64,000 nt of DNA, from contig NZ_LBCQ02000008.1 in the NCBI RefSeq assembly GCF_001014615.2, forward strand, positions 1 through 64,000. The letters are read 5' to 3'. This document shows positions 45,218 through 54,148 of this stretch, one piece after another (position 1 is the first letter of the stretch; every line of letters starts with the position of its first letter). The translations under genes were made by a program, and so were the position numbers. The DNA comes from Aquamicrobium sp. LC103. Lineage in GTDB: Bacteria > Pseudomonadota > Alphaproteobacteria > Rhizobiales > Rhizobiaceae. The notes beneath the pieces are model-generated. The model was not told the origin of the DNA and made no database searches. It worked only from the letters and a program-made list of their open reading frames with translations.

Positions 45218-45725
45218 CAGGCCGGATTCTCCTTTTCGACCGTAAAAATCGGCTTCTTGAATGCAGGAGCGAACATAAGTATATTTCCTGATATTTCGTA
45301 TTTATTGACATCGGTCGGCGAGCGTACATACGGATGTGATACCCGTAGCTTGAGGATAATGGTGATATATGTTCCGAATAGCCGCCGGCACGCTCAATTA
45401 TATTTTCGAAGTGTTATTGCGGGTGAGGCTGATCGTGCTTCCGGTTTCCGGCTAATGATTTACCGAATGCTTATGTACCTTGAAATTATTTGTCTTGAGC
45501 GCTTTATCAACGGCCATTTTTCGGTTCGCTACGCGGCACCCGAATGCGTCGCCATGGCGCACCAGCGGCGATTTGCCTCGCGTCGGCCGGGACGGGTGGG
45601 CATGATGCGCTGCCGCATCCGGGCTCGAAAATTGGGATTGTTCTTGAGCGTGAAATTGTTATAGATCATTACAAGTTGCGATATCGTCCGGTTGCCCCGG
45701 CCGTGGCGATGCGGGAGGAAAAATC
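45218..45725. other. AT-rich divergent intergenic region
   Basis: This 508-base gap separates the OpgC-like and branched-chain-type permease genes. Bases 45270-45500 are markedly AT-richer than the coding regions. TTGACA occurs near 45305 but without a clear -10. Short frames here are not convincing genes. Promoters for both flanking genes must lie here. Confidence 0.5.
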
Positions 45726-46760
45726 TTGGATTCGACGATTTTGGCCTTCCTGGTCCAGGACGGCCTGACCAATGGCGCGATCTATGCGCTGCTCGGCCTG
45801 GCGCTCGTACTGGTCTTCGCGGTGACGCGTGTGATCTTCATCCCGCAGGGCGAATTCGTTGCCTATGGGGCTCTGACGCTCGCATTGCTTGACACAGGGC
45901 GAATGCCGGGAACCGCGCTCTTGCTTCTCTGCTTCGGCCTGGCCGCGTTTCTGCTCGATCTCTGGAGCATGCGCCATCGCCCGCGCATCGGCGAGTTTTC
46001 GCGCTCGGTGCTGGTCAACCTCGTCCTGCCGGTCGCCATCTATGGCGCGACCTGGATACTCGCGCCCATGCAGTTGAACGCGGCGGTGAAGGCGTTGCTC
46101 ACCATGGCGATCGTCGCGCCTATGGGGCTCTACGTTTACCGGATCGCCTACCGGCCGCTCGCCGATGCCTCGGTGCTCGTGCTTCTCATCACGTCGGTCG
46201 GCGTGCATCTCGCGATGATGGGGCTCGGGCTCGTCTTCTTCGGCGCCGAGGGCTTGCGGGCGCGCCCGTTGTCCGGCGGCAGCTTCATGCTCGGTTTTCT
46301 GCCGATCCCCGCGCAGGCGCTGTGGATCTACGGCTGCACGATCGCCGCGATGGTCGGGCTCTATGTCTTTTTCGAAAAGACACTGCTCGGCAAGGCCCTG
46401 CGGGCGACGGCCGTCAACCGGCTCGGCGCCAGGTTGGTCGGCGTGCGCACGCAACTCACCGGCGGCACCGCCTTCATCCTCGCCGCCACGATCGGCGCGG
46501 TTTCCGGCGTGCTGATCGCGCCAATAACCACGATCTACTACGACACCGGCTTCCTCATAGGTCTCAAGGGTTTCGTGGCCGCCATCATCGGCGGCCTCGC
46601 CAGCTTCCCCGTGACCGCCCTTGCCGCGCTCGGGGTCGGGTTGGTCGAGGCTTTCGCCTCCTTCTTTGCCAGCAATTTCAAGGAGATCATTGTCTTCACC
46701 CTGATCATTCCAGTCCTCATCTGGCGCTCGCTCACCACCGATCACCACGAGGAGGACTGA
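45726..46760 (+). CDS. Branched-chain-type ABC transporter permease (LivH type)
   Basis: This is a 344-residue permease with about eight to nine membrane segments. [20 protein letters not shown] (about 16-35), the [12 protein letters not shown] stretch and the late [20 protein letters not shown] (about 279-298) match LivH subunits. The TTG at 45726 is preceded by GGGAGGA. It is longer than E. coli LivH because of an extra loop and segment near 75-125. The next gene follows three bases after the stop. Family members import branched-chain amino acids, but also urea, amides and aromatic acids. Confidence 0.9.
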   Translation: MDSTILAFLVQDGLTNGAIYALLGLALVLVFAVTRVIFIPQGEFVAYGALTLALLDTGRMPGTALLLLCFGLAAFLLDLWSMRHRPRIGEFSRSVLVNLVLPVAIYGATWILAPMQLNAAVKALLTMAIVAPMGLYVYRIAYRPLADASVLVLLITSVGVHLAMMGLGLVFFGAEGLRARPLSGGSFMLGFLPIPAQALWIYGCTIAAMVGLYVFFEKTLLGKALRATAVNRLGARLVGVRTQLTGGTAFILAATIGAVSGVLIAPITTIYYDTGFLIGLKGFVAAIIGGLASFPVTALAALGVGLVEAFASFFASNFKEIIVFTLIIPVLIWRSLTTDHHEED

Positions 46761-46763
46761 TCG

Positions 46764-48533
46764 ATGGCCCTCGACCGGAAAATCCTCGGAATCGTCGGCA
46801 TTGTCATTGTCGCGGCGATCCCGCTTCTGCCGTTGCCGCCGTTCTGGATCACGCTGCTGAACAATATCGGGCTCGCCTCGCTGGTGGCGATCGGTCTCGT
46901 GCTCCTCACCGGCGTCGGCGGGCTGACTTCGTTCGGCCAGGCCGCGTTCTGCGGGTTCGGCGCTTACACGACGGCTGTTCTGACGACGGCCTACGGCTTC
47001 TCGCCATGGCTTACCTTGCCGCTGTCGCTGCTGGTCGGCGGTGCGGTCGCGCTGCCGCTTGGCTTGATCACGGTGCGGCTTTCCGGGCATTTCCTGCCGC
47101 TCGGCACCATCGCCTGGGGACTGGCGCTCTACTATCTTTTCGGTCAGATCGAGCTAATCGGGCGCTATGACGGCATTTCCGGCATTCCGCCGCTGGAATT
47201 GGGCGGCTACCGCTTCCTGAGCAGCGGCTCGATCTTCTATATCATCTGGGGTTTCGTCATCGCCACCGCGATCGGTACCCGCAACCTGCTGGATTCGCGC
47301 GTCGGCCGGGCAATCCGCGCGCTGCGCGGCGGCTCGCAGGCGGCCGAGGCGTTCGGCGTGGACATTGTCAGGGCCAAGCTGACGGTGTTCATCTTCGCCG
47401 GCGTGCTGGCGGCGCTTTCAGGCTGGCTCTATGCCCACATGCAACGGTCGGTGAACCCCACGCCGTTCGGCCTCAACATGGGCATCGAATATCTGCTGAT
47501 GGCGGTCGTCGGCGGGGCTGGCCATGTCTGGGGGGCGATCTTCGGCGCGAGCCTCGTCCTGATCCTGAAGGACCTTCTGCAGCGTCTTTTGCCGAGCCTC
47601 ATAGGTTCGACCGCGAACTACGAGATGATCGTGTTCGGCATCCTGCTCGTCGCAATCCTGCAGTTCACCCGCGACGGCCTGTGGTCGCTGGTGCTGCGGC
47701 TCGTCCCGAAATCACCGCGGCGCAAGCTTGCGGAGACGGACCGGCGGCTCGAGAAGCGCGAGATGCCCGCGGCGGGCACGCCATTGGTGCGGCTCGACCA
47801 TGCACGCAAGACCTTCGGCGGCCTCGTCGCCGTCAACGATGTGAGCTTCGAGGTCAAGGCGGGGGAGATCGTCGGGCTGATCGGCCCGAACGGCGCGGGC
47901 AAAAGCACCACCTTCAATCTCATCACTGCGATCTCGCCCTTGAGCGGCGGCGGCATCGCCTATGGCGGCAGGAAGCTCGAAACGCTCAGCCCAGGCCAGG
48001 TGGCCCGGCAGGGCATCGCGCGCACTTTCCAGCACGCCAAGATCCTGCCCGACATGACGGTCCTCGAAAACGTCGCCCTCGGCGCGCATCTGCGCGGCTC
48101 ATCGGGCGTGGCGCGTTGCTTCCTGAGACTTGATCGGGCGGAAGAGGCGGTGCTGCTCGCGGAGGCGGAGCGACAGCTCGAAAGGGTCGGTCTTGCCGCG
48201 TATCGCGATCGGCCGGCAGGCGATCTGGCGCTTGGCCAGATACGCATCCTGGAGATCGCGCGGGCGCTCTCGCTCGATCCGGCGCTGCTGCTGCTCGACG
48301 AACCGGCGGCGGGCCTGCGCCACGGCGAGAAGCAGGAACTTTCCGACCTCCTGAAGAGATTGCGGGCCGAAGGTGTCGGCGTGCTGCTGGTCGAACACGA
48401 CATGAGCTTCGTCATGGGGCTCGTCGATCATCTCGTCGTGCTCGATTTCGGCACGCTGATCGCCGAGGGCAAGCCCGCCGACGTCAGGCAGCACCCGGCC
48501 GTGCTGGCCGCTTATCTCGGAGGCGTGTCATGA
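46764..48533 (+). CDS. Fused LivM permease-LivG ATPase of a branched-chain-type ABC importer
   Basis: This is a 589-residue fusion. Residues about 1-310 are a LivM permease (GLVLLTGVGGLTSFGQAAFC, MAVVGGAGHVWGAIFGASLV). A charged linker spans about 312-338. Residues about 340-589 are a LivG ATPase with Walker A GPNGAGKST, the LivG-type signature LALGQIRILEIARAL, Walker B LLLLDEPAAGL and switch His in LVEHDMSFV. No stop or shift is visible between them. The fusion locks a 1:1 ratio of permease and motor. Its stop overlaps the next ATPase start (ATGA). Confidence 0.92.
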   Translation: MALDRKILGIVGIVIVAAIPLLPLPPFWITLLNNIGLASLVAIGLVLLTGVGGLTSFGQAAFCGFGAYTTAVLTTAYGFSPWLTLPLSLLVGGAVALPLGLITVRLSGHFLPLGTIAWGLALYYLFGQIELIGRYDGISGIPPLELGGYRFLSSGSIFYIIWGFVIATAIGTRNLLDSRVGRAIRALRGGSQAAEAFGVDIVRAKLTVFIFAGVLAALSGWLYAHMQRSVNPTPFGLNMGIEYLLMAVVGGAGHVWGAIFGASLVLILKDLLQRLLPSLIGSTANYEMIVFGILLVAILQFTRDGLWSLVLRLVPKSPRRKLAETDRRLEKREMPAAGTPLVRLDHARKTFGGLVAVNDVSFEVKAGEIVGLIGPNGAGKSTTFNLITAISPLSGGGIAYGGRKLETLSPGQVARQGIARTFQHAKILPDMTVLENVALGAHLRGSSGVARCFLRLDRAEEAVLLAEAERQLERVGLAAYRDRPAGDLALGQIRILEIARALSLDPALLLLDEPAAGLRHGEKQELSDLLKRLRAEGVGVLLVEHDMSFVMGLVDHLVVLDFGTLIAEGKPADVRQHPAVLAAYLGGVS

Positions 48534-49240
48534 GCCTGCTTCTCGAACTGCGCGACATCCGCGTCTCCTATGGCAAGGCCGAGGTGCTGCACGGCGTCTC
48601 GTTCGGCATGGAGCGAGGCAAGATCGTGACCGTGATCGGCGCGAACGGTGCGGGCAAGACGACACTGCTCAACGCGGCGATGGGCATCGTGCCGTCGACG
48701 GGAACGATCCTCTACGAGGGCGCTGCCGTCCCGGCCACGGTCGAGGCGCGGGTCGCCGCCGGCATGTGCCTGGTGTCGGAGAAGCGCGAGCTCTTCGCCA
48801 CGATGAGCGTCGAGGACAATATGGAACTCGGCGGATTTTTGCGCAGCGGCGTGGAACGGGCCGAGACGCTGGCCGACCTCTATCAGCGCTTTCCGCGGCT
48901 CGCCGAGCGGCGCAAGCAGTTGGCCGGGACGCTTTCGGGCGGCGAGCGCCAGATGCTCGCCCTCGCGCGCGCTCTGATGAGCCGACCGCGACTGCTGCTG
49001 CTCGACGAGCCGAGCCTGGGTCTCGCGCCGCGCATCGTCGCAGAAATCCTCGGCATCGTCTCTGAGCTCAGAATGGCGGGTGTTTCCATCCTGCTGGTGG
49101 AGCAGAACGCGCGCGCCGCGCTCGAGATCGCCGACGAGGCGCATCTGATGGAGCTGGGCGAGATCCGCCGCTCGGGCCCGGCCGCTTCGATGGCGGCCGA
49201 TCCCGCAGTGGTGGAAAGCTATCTGGGAACCGGCGCGTAA
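48530..49240 (+). CDS. Branched-chain-type ABC transporter ATP-binding protein (LivF type)
   Basis: This is a 236-residue ATPase with Walker A GANGAGKTTLL (about 37-47), the LivF-like LVSEKRELFATMSVEDNMEL, signature LSGGERQMLALARAL and Walker B LLLLDEPSLGLAPRIV. A Gln replaces the usual switch His (LLVEQNARAA), which is normal in LivF. It completes the importer, for which no periplasmic binding protein is encoded in this window. Confidence 0.93.
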   Translation: MSLLLELRDIRVSYGKAEVLHGVSFGMERGKIVTVIGANGAGKTTLLNAAMGIVPSTGTILYEGAAVPATVEARVAAGMCLVSEKRELFATMSVEDNMELGGFLRSGVERAETLADLYQRFPRLAERRKQLAGTLSGGERQMLALARALMSRPRLLLLDEPSLGLAPRIVAEILGIVSELRMAGVSILLVEQNARAALEIADEAHLMELGEIRRSGPAASMAADPAVVESYLGTGA

Positions 49241-49256
49241 ACCCGCTGGTGCCGCT

Positions 49257-49754
49257 TCAACTCCGCGCCAATGCGCAGGCGAGCTTGGCTGGGATCGAGA
49301 TGTGCCTCTCGATCAGCGACACGCGCTCCGGCGTGTAATGGCCCTCGACATCGAGGATGTTGACGGTGGCGACGAGCACGCCGCGGAGTACGACGGGAAT
49401 GTTGACGACGGACTGGCAGCCGAGCGAGTCGATCAGCTCGTAATCGGGAAACACCTTGGCGATATCCGCGATCGTGTTGGCGACGAAATAGCGCCGCTCG
49501 CGGTGGACGATATCAAACCAGTCATTGTACCTGATCGGCTTGGTGCCGGAAGCGGGATAGTTTTCCGGATCGCTCGTATAGGCGCGACGGGCAAGCCCGG
49601 CCTCCATGTCCACCGTCATCACCGTGAAGAGCTTGGCTCCGACGATGGTGCGGGCAAGCGTCTGCAAGGCAAGATAAGCCTCGTCGGCGGACTGCGCCTT
49701 GGTTACGGCGTCGTCGAAGGCGGCGTTCGCCGCGTCGATGTCGATGGGAAGCAT
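49257..49754 (-). CDS. Small GAF-domain protein
   Basis: This is a 165-residue single-domain protein. The GAF fold is seen in AYLALQTLARTIVGAKLFTV (about 25-44), the mid-region FVANTIADIAKVFPDYELID, and the C-terminal SVVNIPVVLRGVLVATVNIL followed by YTPERVSLIERH. GAF domains bind small molecules such as nucleotides or tetrapyrroles. There is no output domain, so it may be a sensor partner or a substrate-binding accessory. It lies 25 bases downstream of the last ATPase of the peptide-type importer and is probably co-transcribed. Its role there is unknown. Confidence 0.75.
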   Translation of the reverse strand: MLPIDIDAANAAFDDAVTKAQSADEAYLALQTLARTIVGAKLFTVMTVDMEAGLARRAYTSDPENYPASGTKPIRYNDWFDIVHRERRYFVANTIADIAKVFPDYELIDSLGCQSVVNIPVVLRGVLVATVNILDVEGHYTPERVSLIERHISIPAKLACALARS

Positions 49755-49779
49755 TGAGGACGGTCCTTGGGTTGGTATT

Positions 49780-50514
49780 TCAGACGCCGCCGCTGGCGGT
49801 GAAGAGCTCGCGCGAGTAGGGCTCCGCGAACGCGCCTTTCTTGAGCTGGTCGACATTGGCGACCTCGACGATCCTTCCCTGCCGCATGACGGCGAGCCGT
49901 TCGCAGAGGAAGGAGACGACTGGCAGGTTATGCGTCACCAGCAGGAAGGTCAGGTTCTGCTCGCGCCGCAGTCGCTTCAGGAGATTGAGGATCTCCGCCT
50001 GCACCGAAACGTCGAGCGCCGACGTCGGTTCGTCGAGCAGCAGTATGCGCGGCTCCAGCATCAGCGCCCTTGCGATCGCCACGCGCTGGCGCTGGCCACC
50101 GGAAAGCTGGTGCGGAAAGCGGAAACGGAACCTCCTGTCGAGGCCCACCGCCTTCAGCATTTCCTCCACGCGCTCGTCGCGATTGCCGAAGCCGTGGATG
50201 GCGAGCGGCTCCGACAGAGTCGCGTCGATCGTCTTGCGCGGATGGATGGAGCCGTAGGGATCCTGGAACACCATCTGACAGTCGCGCACTTTGGCCTTGT
50301 CTATGCCGTGGCCGCGCGGGCGCCCCAGCAGCTCGATCCTGCCGGTCCATTCCGGGGCAAGCCCGGCGATGGCGCGAAGGACGGTCGATTTACCCGAACC
50401 GCTCTCTCCGACCAGTGCAAAGCTCTCGCCCTCGGCGATATCGAGCGAGATGCCGTGGGTGATCCGGGTCTCGCCGTAGGAGATGTCGAGATTTTCGAGT
50501 CTGATCGCGCTCAT
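49780..50514 (-). CDS. ABC transporter ATP-binding protein, DppF type
   Basis: This is a 244-residue ATPase with Walker A GESGSGKST, a VFQDPYGSIHPRKTI region, signature LSGGQRQRVAIARAL, Walker B ILLLDEPTSALDVS and the switch His in LVTHNLPVV. It is shorter than usual DppF proteins because the C-terminal Cys-rich extension is missing. The ATG at 50514 overlaps the stop of the DppD-type gene by four bases. Confidence 0.9.
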   Translation of the reverse strand: MSAIRLENLDISYGETRITHGISLDIAEGESFALVGESGSGKSTVLRAIAGLAPEWTGRIELLGRPRGHGIDKAKVRDCQMVFQDPYGSIHPRKTIDATLSEPLAIHGFGNRDERVEEMLKAVGLDRRFRFRFPHQLSGGQRQRVAIARALMLEPRILLLDEPTSALDVSVQAEILNLLKRLRREQNLTFLLVTHNLPVVSFLCERLAVMRQGRIVEVANVDQLKKGAFAEPYSRELFTASGGV

Positions 50515-51347
50515 GTGCCGCCCCAGGATGCGCGGTCGAGAACGGGCAGTTCCTCGCGGGTTTCGTCTAGGCGCGGCATGGCGGCAAGCAGACCTCGGGT
50601 ATAGGGATGGGACGCATCGGCAAGCTCGCTGGCCGCGCACTCCTCGACCACCCGACCCGAATTCATTACCAATATCCGGTCGCAATAGCGCGAGACGAGG
50701 TTGAGGTCGTGGCTGATGAAGATCAGCCCCATGCCCTTCGTCCTGATGAGATCGTCGATGATGTCGAGTACCTGCGACTGCACCGACACGTCGAGCGCCG
50801 AAGTCGGTTCGTCGGCGATCAGCAGGTCCGGCTCGGGGATCAGCATCATTGCGATCATGATGCGTTGGCCCATGCCGCCGGAGACTTCATGCGGGTAGAG
50901 ACGGGAAACCCGTTCAGGGTCGTCGATGCGCACCGCCTCGAGCATCGACAGAACGCGCGCCTTCCTTTCGCCTTTCGAAAGCCGGGCGTGAAACCTGAGC
51001 GCCTCGGCGATCTGGTCGCCAACGGTCATCACCGGATTGAGCGAGAACTTCGGATCCTGCATCACCATGGAGATGCGCGCGCCGCGTATGGCACGCATCT
51101 GCCTCTCGCTTTGGCCGAGCAGGTCGACGCCGTCGAACGTCATCCGGTCGGCGGTGACCTTGCCGGGCGAACGGATGAGCTTCAGGATCGAGCGTCCGGT
51201 CATCGACTTGCCCGAGCCGCTTTCGCCGACGATGCCCAGTCGCTCGCGTCCGAGCGTGAAGGAGATGCCCTTGACCACCTCGACCCGGCCGTGGGCGGTC
51301 GGGAACGACACCCGCAGGTTTTCAAGTTCCAGCAGCGGCGCGCTCAA
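50511..51347 (-). CDS. ABC transporter ATP-binding protein, DppD type
   Basis: This is a 278-residue ATPase with Walker A GESGSGKSM, signature VSGGMGQRIMIAMML, Walker B LLIADEPTSALDVS and the switch His in FISHDLNLV. A TTG at 51347 overlaps the permease stop (TTGA) and is the only sensible start, since upstream codons overlap the permease gene out of frame. The Cys-rich tail of typical DppD proteins is absent here also, so both motors of this importer are short. Confidence 0.88.
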   Translation of the reverse strand: MSAPLLELENLRVSFPTAHGRVEVVKGISFTLGRERLGIVGESGSGKSMTGRSILKLIRSPGKVTADRMTFDGVDLLGQSERQMRAIRGARISMVMQDPKFSLNPVMTVGDQIAEALRFHARLSKGERKARVLSMLEAVRIDDPERVSRLYPHEVSGGMGQRIMIAMMLIPEPDLLIADEPTSALDVSVQSQVLDIIDDLIRTKGMGLIFISHDLNLVSRYCDRILVMNSGRVVEECAASELADASHPYTRGLLAAMPRLDETREELPVLDRASWGGT

Positions 51348-52249
51348 TACTTGTCTCCCTGCTTGGGGTCGAGCACGTCGCGCAGCCCGTCGCCGAGGAA
51401 GCAGAAGCCGAGGCTCACGACGATGATGGCGATACCCGGCATCGTCGCCACCCACCACTGGTCGAGAATGAAGGCGCGTCCGCGCGAGATCATCGCCCCC
51501 CACTCGGGCAGGGGCGGCTGTGCGCCGAGCCCGAGGAAGCCGAGGCCCGCCGCCGTCAGGATGATGCCGGCCATGTCGAGCGTCACGCGAATGATCATGG
51601 AGGAGGTGCAGAGCGGCAGGATGTGGCGGACGATGACGCGCGCCGCCGAGGCGCCCTGAAGCTGTAAGGCCGAGATGAATTCGGAATTGCGGAAGGTCAG
51701 CGTCTCGGCCCGCGCGATACGCGCATAGGCCGGCCAGGTGGTGATCGCGATGGCGATGATGGCGTTGTTGATGCCAGGCCCCAGCGCGGCGACGAAGGCG
51801 AGCGCTAGGATCAGCTTTGGCAGCGACAGGAAGATGTCGGTGACGCCCATCAGCAGGCGGTCGACCCAGCCGCCGAAATAGCCGGAGACGGCGCCGATCA
51901 GAAGTCCGAGCGGGGCGGCGATGACGGCGACCAGGAGCACGATGGTGAGCGTGATCTGCGATCCGTAGATCACGCGCGAGAAGATGTCGCGGCCGAGTTC
52001 GTCGGTGCCCATCCAGTGTTCGGCGCCGGGTGGCAGCAGCCGGTTGGAAAGGTTCTGGCCGGTCGCGGAATAGGGCGCGATCCACGGCGCGAACAAGGCC
52101 GTGACGACAAGGACGAGGATGATGATGGCGCCGATCACGGTAAGCGGATTGCGCAGCAGCGCCGCTGATATGCGGTAGGTTCGGCCGAGATTGGCCTGCA
52201 GCCGTGACGAGGGCGAATCCGCCAGAAGCCAGTTGCGCGCGGAAGCCAT
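51344..52249 (-). CDS. ABC transporter permease, DppC type
   Basis: This is a 301-residue permease with the DppC loop MGTDELGRDIFSRVIYGSQI (about 79-98), an EAA-type loop at about 195-220, and ILTAAGLGFLGLGAQPPLPE (about 229-248). It ends with RDVLDPKQ. The start overlaps the stop of the DppB-type permease by one base. Confidence 0.92.
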   Translation of the reverse strand: MASARNWLLADSPSSRLQANLGRTYRISAALLRNPLTVIGAIIILVLVVTALFAPWIAPYSATGQNLSNRLLPPGAEHWMGTDELGRDIFSRVIYGSQITLTIVLLVAVIAAPLGLLIGAVSGYFGGWVDRLLMGVTDIFLSLPKLILALAFVAALGPGINNAIIAIAITTWPAYARIARAETLTFRNSEFISALQLQGASAARVIVRHILPLCTSSMIIRVTLDMAGIILTAAGLGFLGLGAQPPLPEWGAMISRGRAFILDQWWVATMPGIAIIVVSLGFCFLGDGLRDVLDPKQGDKY

Positions 52250-53331
52250 CAGCGGGCCCTCGGGTCGAGGACGCGGTAGAGTACGTCCGAAATCTTGTTG
52301 ATGAGGATGAAGACGGCACCGATGACCAGCGTGGCGCCGAGCACCGCGTTCATGTCGGCATTGAGCAACGCACTGGTGAGATAGTTGCCGATGCCGGGCC
52401 AGGAGAAAACCGTCTCGATCATCACGGAGCCTTCGAGCAGGCCGGCATAGGAAAGCGCGATCACCGTGATGAGCTGGATGCGGATCGGATAGAAGGCGTG
52501 ACGCCAGATGACGACGCGCTCCGGCACGCCCTTCACGCGCGCAGTGGTGACGAATTCCTGGCTCAACTGGTCGAGCATGAAGGATCGCGTCATGCGCGCG
52601 ATGTAGGCGAGCGAGAAAAAGCCCAGCACGGAGGCCGGCAGGACCAGGTGCCAGATCGCGTTGCGGAAGACGTCGAAGTCGCCGGCGAGCAGGCTGTCGA
52701 TCAGCATGATGCCGGTCACGTAAGGCACCAGCCCGTCATAGAATATGTCGAGCCGGCCCGGGCCGCCGACCCAGCGCAGATGTGCGTAGAAGAGCGCGAG
52801 GCCGACAAGGCCCAGCCAGAAGGCCGGCACCGAATATCCGAGCAGTCCGAGCACCCGGATGCCCTGGTCGACGAAGCTTCCCTGCCGCGAGGCGGCGATG
52901 ACGCCCATCGGCACGCCGAGAGCGACGCCGATGATGATGCCGAGCGTGGCCATCTCCAGTGTGGCGGGAAACACGCGGCCGAGATCGGAGAGCACGGGCC
53001 GGCCGGTCGAAACGGACGTTCCGAAATTTCCGGTGAGGATGTCGCCGACATAAGAGAGGAATTGCACCGGCAGCGGCCGGTCGAGTCCCATGGCGACGCG
53101 CGCCGCCTCGTAAGTCTGGGCCGATGCGCGATCCCCGACGACCGCCAGGACGGGATCGATCGGAATGATACGGCCGATGAAGAAGGTGATCGCAAGCAGG
53201 CCGAGAAAGGTCAGCGCGAGGGTCAGGCAGAACCAGAAAACCGCGCTCACCGCGCGCTTCAGTCGCCGGCTTCCGCTGCCGGAAGGCGGGGATAAAGTTG
53301 GTTCCGGCCCAATCCGGGTATCGAGCGACAC
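52249..53331 (-). CDS. ABC transporter permease, DppB type
   Basis: This is a 360-residue permease with a longer polar N-terminus (about 24 residues) before the first membrane segment. Family marks are FFIGRIIPIDPVLAVVGDRA, VPAFWLGLVGLALFYAHLRW, the EAA loop SQEFVTTARVKGVPERVVIW and the VFSWPGIGNYLTSALLNADM region. A GTG at 53331 with AAGGAGA about 10 bases upstream is the start. It is the first gene of the leftward operon and faces the XRE-cupin regulator. Confidence 0.9.
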   Translation of the reverse strand: MSLDTRIGPEPTLSPPSGSGSRRLKRAVSAVFWFCLTLALTFLGLLAITFFIGRIIPIDPVLAVVGDRASAQTYEAARVAMGLDRPLPVQFLSYVGDILTGNFGTSVSTGRPVLSDLGRVFPATLEMATLGIIIGVALGVPMGVIAASRQGSFVDQGIRVLGLLGYSVPAFWLGLVGLALFYAHLRWVGGPGRLDIFYDGLVPYVTGIMLIDSLLAGDFDVFRNAIWHLVLPASVLGFFSLAYIARMTRSFMLDQLSQEFVTTARVKGVPERVVIWRHAFYPIRIQLITVIALSYAGLLEGSVMIETVFSWPGIGNYLTSALLNADMNAVLGATLVIGAVFILINKISDVLYRVLDPRAR

Positions 53332-53439
53332 CTGCGTAATTCTCCTTGCAAATCAATCAAATAGATCGGTGAGTTCATGCATCTTGGCCGCGTATTTTGC
53401 GACACATTTTTGTTGGAACATACAAGAAAGTTTGCTTAT

Positions 53440-53456
53440 ATCAAAAAAATTTTGAT
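53440..53456. promoter_or_regulatory. Candidate XRE-cupin autoregulatory operator
   Basis: ATCAAAA-AAA-TTTTGAT is a perfect palindrome with seven-base arms and a three-base spacer. It is directly followed by the ribosome site GGAGG (53457-53461) of the regulator gene. TATATC just before it and TTGGAA at 53413-53418 could be -10 and -35 boxes with an 18-base spacer. Confidence 0.5.
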
Positions 53457-53467
53457 GGAGGTATATC

Positions 53468-54148
53468 GTGGCGGTTGGCGGATCGGCCAGATCCGAGCAG
53501 GAAGGCCATCCCAAGGTGGGTGCGCTCATTCGCGCGCGCCGCAAGCAACAGCGGCTGACCCTGCAGGAACTCGGCGGCGCCGCGGAGGTATCCGTGGGCT
53601 ATCTCAGCCAAGTGGAGCGCGATCAGGCGACGCCGTCGCTCGGTACGCTCGCGCAGATCGCCCGGGCGCTTGGCGTCGGCGTCGATTATTTCATCGCCGC
53701 GCCCAGCGCGGAGGATGCCCACACGCGTTCCGACGAGCGCAAGCGCTTCTCGATCGACGGCTCGTCGATCGTCTATGAACGGCTCAGCGCCGAATTTCCC
53801 GGCAACATGCTTTCCTCCTTCATCATGACCGTGCCGCCGGGATACAGGTCGGAAACCGTCAGCCATGAAGGCGAGGAAATTCTATTTGTCCTCGAAGGCG
53901 CGATCACGCAGGTGCTCGACGGGCATGAAATGGTGATGACGGCCGGAGACAGCCTGCATTTTCGCGGCAATCAGCCACACTCCTGGTCGAATCACACGAA
54001 CGAGTCCGCCAAGCTTTTGTGGACGGGATCGCTCGTGCTGTTCCGTTCGGTGGCGACCTCAAAGGTCCTGCCTGACTCTCAAAAGAAGCCCGCGCGAAAG
54101 CGGGCCGTTTCGAACCCATCCGTAAAACCAAAGGAGAAACACTCATGA
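53468..54148 (+). CDS. XRE-family regulator with C-terminal cupin domain
   Basis: This is a 226-residue regulator. The helix-turn-helix is at about 18-72 (ALIRARRKQQRLTLQELGGA, VSVGYLSQVERDQATPSLGT). The cupin domain at about 118-190 has SHEGEEILFVLEGAI and GDSLHFRGNQPHSW, with the metal-type His/Glu positions kept. The tail is basic. A GTG at 53468 has GGAGG upstream. Members of this family often sense amino acids, polyamines or peptides. Its stop overlaps the start of the binding-protein gene, so regulator and binding protein are co-translated. Confidence 0.9.
   Translation: MAVGGSARSEQEGHPKVGALIRARRKQQRLTLQELGGAAEVSVGYLSQVERDQATPSLGTLAQIARALGVGVDYFIAAPSAEDAHTRSDERKRFSIDGSSIVYERLSAEFPGNMLSSFIMTVPPGYRSETVSHEGEEILFVLEGAITQVLDGHEMVMTAGDSLHFRGNQPHSWSNHTNESAKLLWTGSLVLFRSVATSKVLPDSQKKPARKRAVSNPSVKPKEKHS

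Noticed and set aside
44528-45664. 378-codon frame on the + strand
   Set aside because: Mostly antisense to the OpgC-like gene and then runs into the AT-rich gap; no domain signs.
45669-47090. 473-codon frame on the - strand
   Set aside because: Antisense to the branched-chain-type permeases, with extreme Arg/Glu/Gln content.
46764-48533. Possible missed stop between LivM and LivG parts
   Set aside because: The reading frame is continuous through a sensible charged linker, with no internal ribosome site plus start at the domain border, so I treat it as a real fusion.
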